A stretch of DNA of 64,000 nucleotides from Sphingomonas_O antarctica (GTDB lineage: Bacteria > Pseudomonadota > Alphaproteobacteria > Sphingomonadales > Sphingomonadaceae). Made by a program: the position numbers and the translations under genes. Location of the stretch: the NCBI RefSeq assembly GCF_965137005.1, contig NZ_CBCRXM010000005.1, positions 1 to 64,000 of the forward strand. Direction: 5' to 3'. Shown in pieces: positions 60,285-64,000 of the stretch. The notes under the pieces were generated by a model. The model was given only the letters and a program-made list of their open reading frames with translations, was not told where the DNA came from and ran no database searches. The stretch's first letter is position 1, and each line of letters opens with the position of its first letter.

Positions 60285-62521
60285 AGCTGCCAGTGCACAT
60301 CCAACGCGAACGTGCGTTGGGGGAACGGGTGGAACAGGAAATATTTGTCGTTGCCGCCATTGTCGACGCCGAGCCCCAGCGTCCAATGCGCGCTCGCCCT
60401 GAACGTCGCGCGCAGGTCGGCGACCAGATAATCCTCGAACCCCTGATAGGTGTGGCCGATGCTGTCGCTGTTATCGATCGTCGCGAACTGGCGGCTGGCA
60501 TAGCGTAACGCGCCGGTCAGTGAGACGGGCGGGACTGGCCGCCATGTCGCCACCACGCTCGCTTTCCAGCGCGGCACCTGCGGCAGACGCTTGCCCTCCG
60601 CCGCCGGAAATGCGGGATCGCGCACGGTGGTGCCGTCGGCATAGGTCAGGCTGGTGGCGAGGTCGAACCCCGGCAACAGGTCGCGGCGATCGAATGCCGC
60701 CTCGACGCCGCGGGCATGCGTCAGCCCGATATTCTGGACGAAACTGAACAACTGCGTCGATCCCGGCAGCAACGGCGCGGTCTGCGATACCAGAGCGTCG
60801 CGGATATGTTCGTCGAACAGCGAGACGCGCAGGCCGTGTCCCTCGACCGCCAGTTTCGCCGATCGCGCGCGTTCGGCGCGCAAATTCGGATCGGGCACGG
60901 TCAGGCTCGGCCCGGTGGTGACCACTTGGTAGAGTTCGCTGACCGTCGGGAAGCGCCACGCTTGCCCGAACGAGGCGCGCGCGGTCCATGCGGGTGCGAA
61001 GGCCCAAGCCGCCGTCGCCTTGGGCGAAAAACGGTTGTCGCGTCGCTCGGGTTGATTGGTCGCGAGCACGGGCATCGCGGAATAATTGTAACCGTTATAG
61101 GCCCGCCAATATTCCTGGCGCGCGCCGATCGTGAGGGTCAGCGGCGCTGCAATCGTCCATGCATCCTCGGCCCATAATGCCAGCGTGCGCGTTCGCCCCT
61201 TCGAGGCCAGATTGCGCGCGCCCGGCTGGCCATTGCGCCAATCGGTCAGCGCATAACGCTGATTGTTGAGCGTGAACCGGTCGGCATGGCCACCGAATGA
61301 CAGGGTGTTGTCGCCCGTCTTCCACGCCCCGCGCGCATCGAAGGTTGCCCAGCCGGTGCCGTCGAGCCGCACCAGATTGCCCGCACCGCCTGCCGATGCG
61401 GCAGGCAGCGCCCCCGTCGGCGTGCGCTGTTCGTCATTGCCGTAGCGGTACAGCGTTCCGATCACGCGCCAGTCGAACGCCGCGCCGTTGCCCTCGGCGG
61501 TTAGGCTGTGCGACCAATGCCGCTCGTCGAAGCGATAGACATTGTTCGAAAACGCACTCGCCGGGACGGTATAAGCATAGCCGCCAATGTTGAGTGTCCC
61601 GGCATAGACAGTGCCGCCGCCGAGATAGGTTTCGGCCGTCGCGTCGACATGGTTGAGGAACAGCCCGCCGACATAGGCCAGCCGGACAGTACCGAGATCG
61701 AGCGCCAGCTTGGCCTTGAGCATCGTCTGGCGATCCTGCTCGATTCCGGTCGCACCGAGCACTGCGATGGGTTGGCCCAGCCGGTTGAGGTCCGCGAATG
61801 CGCCGGTCACCGGTGTTCCGGCTGCACTGGTTGCGGCGGGACGCGCGGCGGTGGCAAATGCGAGCGGCTGTCCACGGCTGTCGACGTGATTGGCGCTGAG
61901 GAAAAAGCCGAAGCGGCCGATGCGGTCGCCCAACGTCGCGCCAGTCTGATAGCTCGGCAAGGTCTGGTCGCTCGAATATTGGCTGAAGCGCTGCACGCTG
62001 ACGCCGGCGTCCGCTGTCGCCTCCAACGTGTCGGGGAGGCGGGTGGTGATGTTGACCACCGCACCGATCGAATTGCCCGGATACGCCGCCGAAAACGGGC
62101 CGTAGAGGACGTCGATCCGCGCCACTTCCTGCGGGCTGACCAGTCCCCAGCGGGGGGAGGCAAAGCTGTTGTTGTTGCCCATCAGCGCCGATAGCAGCGC
62201 ACCGTCGGCATAGATCAAGCTGCGCGCCGAGGCGCCGACCCCCGAAGTTCGCGTGGCCAACGGTGCCTGGGTGTCGCCGATATGGCGTTTGCGGACGAGC
62301 AGGCTGGGCAGATATTTGAGGCTGTCCTCGACATTGACCGCGTTGATGGTCGTGCGGATCGTGACGGCGTTGATCGACGCGGCGCTGGCTGGCGTGTCGG
62401 GTGCATCTTCGGCGCGCTGTCCGGTGACAATGATGGTGCGGCTAGAGTCTTCGGCATGTAAAATACTGCTCACGAGTGCGAGCGTGGCGCACGACAGGTG
62501 CGCCATCTTGATGATGGTCAT
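60281..62521 (-). CDS. TonB-dependent receptor
   Basis: The 746-residue outer-membrane protein has a signal peptide, a TonB-box-like start (RTIIVTGQRAED), a plug domain (EVARIDVLYGPFSAAYPGNSIGAVVNI) and a 22-strand barrel ending in FALDVHWQL. It takes up a metal complex or similar. Because the DUF2946 gene directly upstream is metal-motif rich, copper is the most likely substrate (inference). The FNQ-rich middle is common for this group. Confidence 0.93.
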   Translation of the reverse strand: MTIIKMAHLSCATLALVSSILHAEDSSRTIIVTGQRAEDAPDTPASAASINAVTIRTTINAVNVEDSLKYLPSLLVRKRHIGDTQAPLATRTSGVGASARSLIYADGALLSALMGNNNSFASPRWGLVSPQEVARIDVLYGPFSAAYPGNSIGAVVNITTRLPDTLEATADAGVSVQRFSQYSSDQTLPSYQTGATLGDRIGRFGFFLSANHVDSRGQPLAFATAARPAATSAAGTPVTGAFADLNRLGQPIAVLGATGIEQDRQTMLKAKLALDLGTVRLAYVGGLFLNHVDATAETYLGGGTVYAGTLNIGGYAYTVPASAFSNNVYRFDERHWSHSLTAEGNGAAFDWRVIGTLYRYGNDEQRTPTGALPAASAGGAGNLVRLDGTGWATFDARGAWKTGDNTLSFGGHADRFTLNNQRYALTDWRNGQPGARNLASKGRTRTLALWAEDAWTIAAPLTLTIGARQEYWRAYNGYNYSAMPVLATNQPERRDNRFSPKATAAWAFAPAWTARASFGQAWRFPTVSELYQVVTTGPSLTVPDPNLRAERARSAKLAVEGHGLRVSLFDEHIRDALVSQTAPLLPGSTQLFSFVQNIGLTHARGVEAAFDRRDLLPGFDLATSLTYADGTTVRDPAFPAAEGKRLPQVPRWKASVVATWRPVPPVSLTGALRYASRQFATIDNSDSIGHTYQGFEDYLVADLRATFRASAHWTLGLGVDNGGNDKYFLFHPFPQRTFALDVHWQL

Positions 62522-62568
62522 TTAATAATCCCCGATTGAACGAATGCCGCGCGGACGCGACGCGTGGT

Positions 62569-62925
62569 TCAATCGAAGGCAGGCGGTCCCGTCGCCGGCG
62601 GTAATGCGAGTGCGCGCCCGGCAATGATCGATGCCAAGCTGGCGATCGGCGCGATCCGGGGCACGATGCCCGGTGCTGTCACCAAAGTGACCTCGCCCAA
62701 TCCACCCCCCGCATGCGCGGCGGCGGCATAGGGACAGTCATTCGTCGAATGCTTTTCCGGCATGCCATGCTTGCCATGCATCGGCATTTCCATGGTCATC
62801 GTGCCGCCGTTGCACAGCATGATCTCGATCCCGTGCGCGCCCGCTATCGGCATCCAGCCGGGCATCGCCGCGACACGCCCGGTCAGCGCCGCGAACAGCA
62901 GCAGCCATAAGGCAGGTCGCAGCAA
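62569..62925 (-). CDS. DUF2946 family, metal-motif-rich membrane protein
   Basis: The 118-residue protein has an N-terminal helix (ALWLLLFAALTGRVAA), then a Met/His/Cys-rich stretch (LCNGGTMTMEMPMHGKHGMPEKHSTNDCPY) typical of DUF2946, a family often next to copper-linked TonB receptors. A second hydrophobic region follows (PIASLASIIAGRALALPP). It is 47 nt upstream of the TonB receptor on the same strand, so they form a pair. Confidence 0.76.
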   Translation of the reverse strand: MLRPALWLLLFAALTGRVAAMPGWMPIAGAHGIEIMLCNGGTMTMEMPMHGKHGMPEKHSTNDCPYAAAAHAGGGLGEVTLVTAPGIVPRIAPIASLASIIAGRALALPPATGPPAFD

Positions 62926-62939
62926 GGCACGCAGTCGGG

Positions 62940-64000
62940 TCAGAACGTCTTCTCGTACACCAGGTAGATTTTGTTGACCTTGCTATCGAGCGTCTCGGCG
63001 ATGGCGTTCATGCCCTGATTGTCGTCGAGCACCCAGCCGATCTCGCCACGCGTCGCGCCGTAACGCGCGATCGCGTCGCGGCGGATATACTCGATCATCA
63101 TGAAGGCGAGTTGCCCCGCCATGCGCGATGCCTGCAATTCCTTGACCACGCCCATTAACGGCACGCGCATTGTCCGCACCTTTGGACGCCGCAACCACAG
63201 CAGCAATTTGGCCCAGCCGAACGGCAGCAAATTGCCCTTTAACGGCGCGATGGCTTCGTTGAGATCGGGCAGGGTGATCATGAACGCGACAGGCCGACCA
63301 TCCAGTTCAGCGACGCGGATCAAGTCATTATAAACGATCGGCTTCAGCTTAACGCCAATATCGTCGATCTCGGGCTGGGTCAGGGGCACGAAGCCCCAAT
63401 TGTCGGCCCAGGCGTCGTTGAGGATCGCGAGGATGATCGCGGCCTCTTCCTGAAATTTGGTCTTGTCGACCTCGCGGATGCGAATGCTGGGGTTGGCCTC
63501 GCCCGATTTGATGATCCGCTGGACGATCTTGGGAAACGGCACGCGGATGTCGAGGTCGTAGGTGTAGAGCGTCTTGACGACGGTATAGCCCGCACGTTCG
63601 ATCCAGCCCTGATATTCGGGCTTGGCGTGACCCATCATCACCGTCGGCGGATGATCGAACCCCTGCACCAGCAGCCCGGGTTCTTCCCAGATCGATTGCG
63701 AGATCGGCCCCAGCGCACGTGTCGTGCCTTCTCCCCGCAGCCAGTCCTCGGCTTTGGCGAGCAGCGCAGTAAAGACGCCCTCGTCCTCAGCCTCCATCAG
63801 GCCCCATTGCCCGGCGCCGGGGCCAAAACCCTGTGCGGCGGGCATGGTCAGCGCCAGCGTGTCGATATGCGCCGAAATCCGCCCGACGACGCGGCCATCG
63901 CGTTCGGCGAGGAATAACTGCGCCTTGGCATGGCTGTACCAGCCGTTCTTTTCGGGGGTGATCAGGCCGAGCGCTTCACCTTTCAGCGGCGGGACCCAGT
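62940..64000 (-). CDS. Acetyltransferase-like protein, 5' end beyond the window
   Basis: The frame continues without a stop to the window edge, so the start is not seen; at least 353 residues are present (the segment before MPAAQGFG reads LAERDGRVVGRISAHIDTLAL). The C-terminal half has GNAT-like beta-alpha features (RVAELDGRPVAFMITLPDLNEAI; EIGWVLDDNQGMNAIAETL). Similar sphingomonad proteins are annotated as N-acetyltransferases; the substrate is unknown. The DUF2946 gene follows 14 nt downstream. Confidence 0.7.
   Translation of the reverse strand, partial: WVPPLKGEALGLITPEKNGWYSHAKAQLFLAERDGRVVGRISAHIDTLALTMPAAQGFGPGAGQWGLMEAEDEGVFTALLAKAEDWLRGEGTTRALGPISQSIWEEPGLLVQGFDHPPTVMMGHAKPEYQGWIERAGYTVVKTLYTYDLDIRVPFPKIVQRIIKSGEANPSIRIREVDKTKFQEEAAIILAILNDAWADNWGFVPLTQPEIDDIGVKLKPIVYNDLIRVAELDGRPVAFMITLPDLNEAIAPLKGNLLPFGWAKLLLWLRRPKVRTMRVPLMGVVKELQASRMAGQLAFMMIEYIRRDAIARYGATRGEIGWVLDDNQGMNAIAETLDSKVNKIYLVYEKTF

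Overview
The window looks like chromosome of a sphingomonad alphaproteobacterium (Sphingomonas or a close relative). The support is: high GC content, the complete PhyR-NepR-EcfG general stress response locus with a PhyP-type partner, PEPxxWA-type C-terminal sorting tails, the ligase-associated DNA damage genes, and short dispersed palindromes typical of this group. No rRNA, tRNA, CRISPR array, prophage or insertion sequence was recognised.

Layout. 0-1 kb: an AT-richer remnant of a DUF262/GmrSD-like gene. 1-5 kb: class I ribonucleotide reductase (nrdA, nrdB) with paired NrdR-type boxes upstream of nrdA. 5-9 kb: DinG-type helicase, SixA-type phosphatase and an acetyltransferase. 9-11.7 kb: the rpmF-plsX-fabH-ihfA-merR cluster. 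12-20 kb: mixed metabolic and envelope genes (MAPEG, MBL hydrolase, GDPD, dipeptidase, serine dehydratase, fused pabBC) separated by REP-like palindromes, one pair of which brackets a GIY-YIG gene. 20-24.4 kb: aspartate aminotransferase, a 33-residue peptide coupled to a periplasmic msrA, and a trimeric autotransporter. 24.5-29.6 kb: ligase-associated DNA damage genes (PdeM, DEXH helicase, exonuclease) without the ligase. 29.6-33.6 kb: a secreted trypsin-like protease and aconitase.

33.7-39.4 kb is the most accessory-looking part: L,D-transpeptidase, acetyltransferase, a PEPxxWA protein, a receiver-kinase protein, several very small genes, and two copies of a DUF2256 gene, one of them decayed. 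Three of the transcription units here share an almost identical element of about 24 nt just upstream of their start codons. 39.4-42.8 kb: cytochrome oxidase assembly (ctaB, small ORF, ctaG, coxC, DUF983, SURF1) without coxA/coxB. 42.8-50.5 kb: an EEP hydrolase, then a tightly overlapping series argS-SPOR-nagZ-(secreted protein)-scpA-scpB-tatA-tatB-tatC and an entericidin.

50.7-54.3 kb is the general stress response locus: phyP-like and nepR on the minus strand, phyR and ecfG on the plus strand. Convergent to ecfG is a 54-residue gene with a NepR-like tail, driven by a textbook EcfG promoter (GGAAC, 17 nt, CGTT). 54.3-64 kb: glnE, bcp, an M23 peptidase, erpA, xth, a TonB receptor with an upstream metal-motif DUF2946 protein, and the 3' part of an acetyltransferase-like gene.

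The best candidates for undescribed biology are the shared 5'-UTR element at 34.7-38.4 kb, the EcfG-driven NepR-like microprotein, and the msrA leader peptide.
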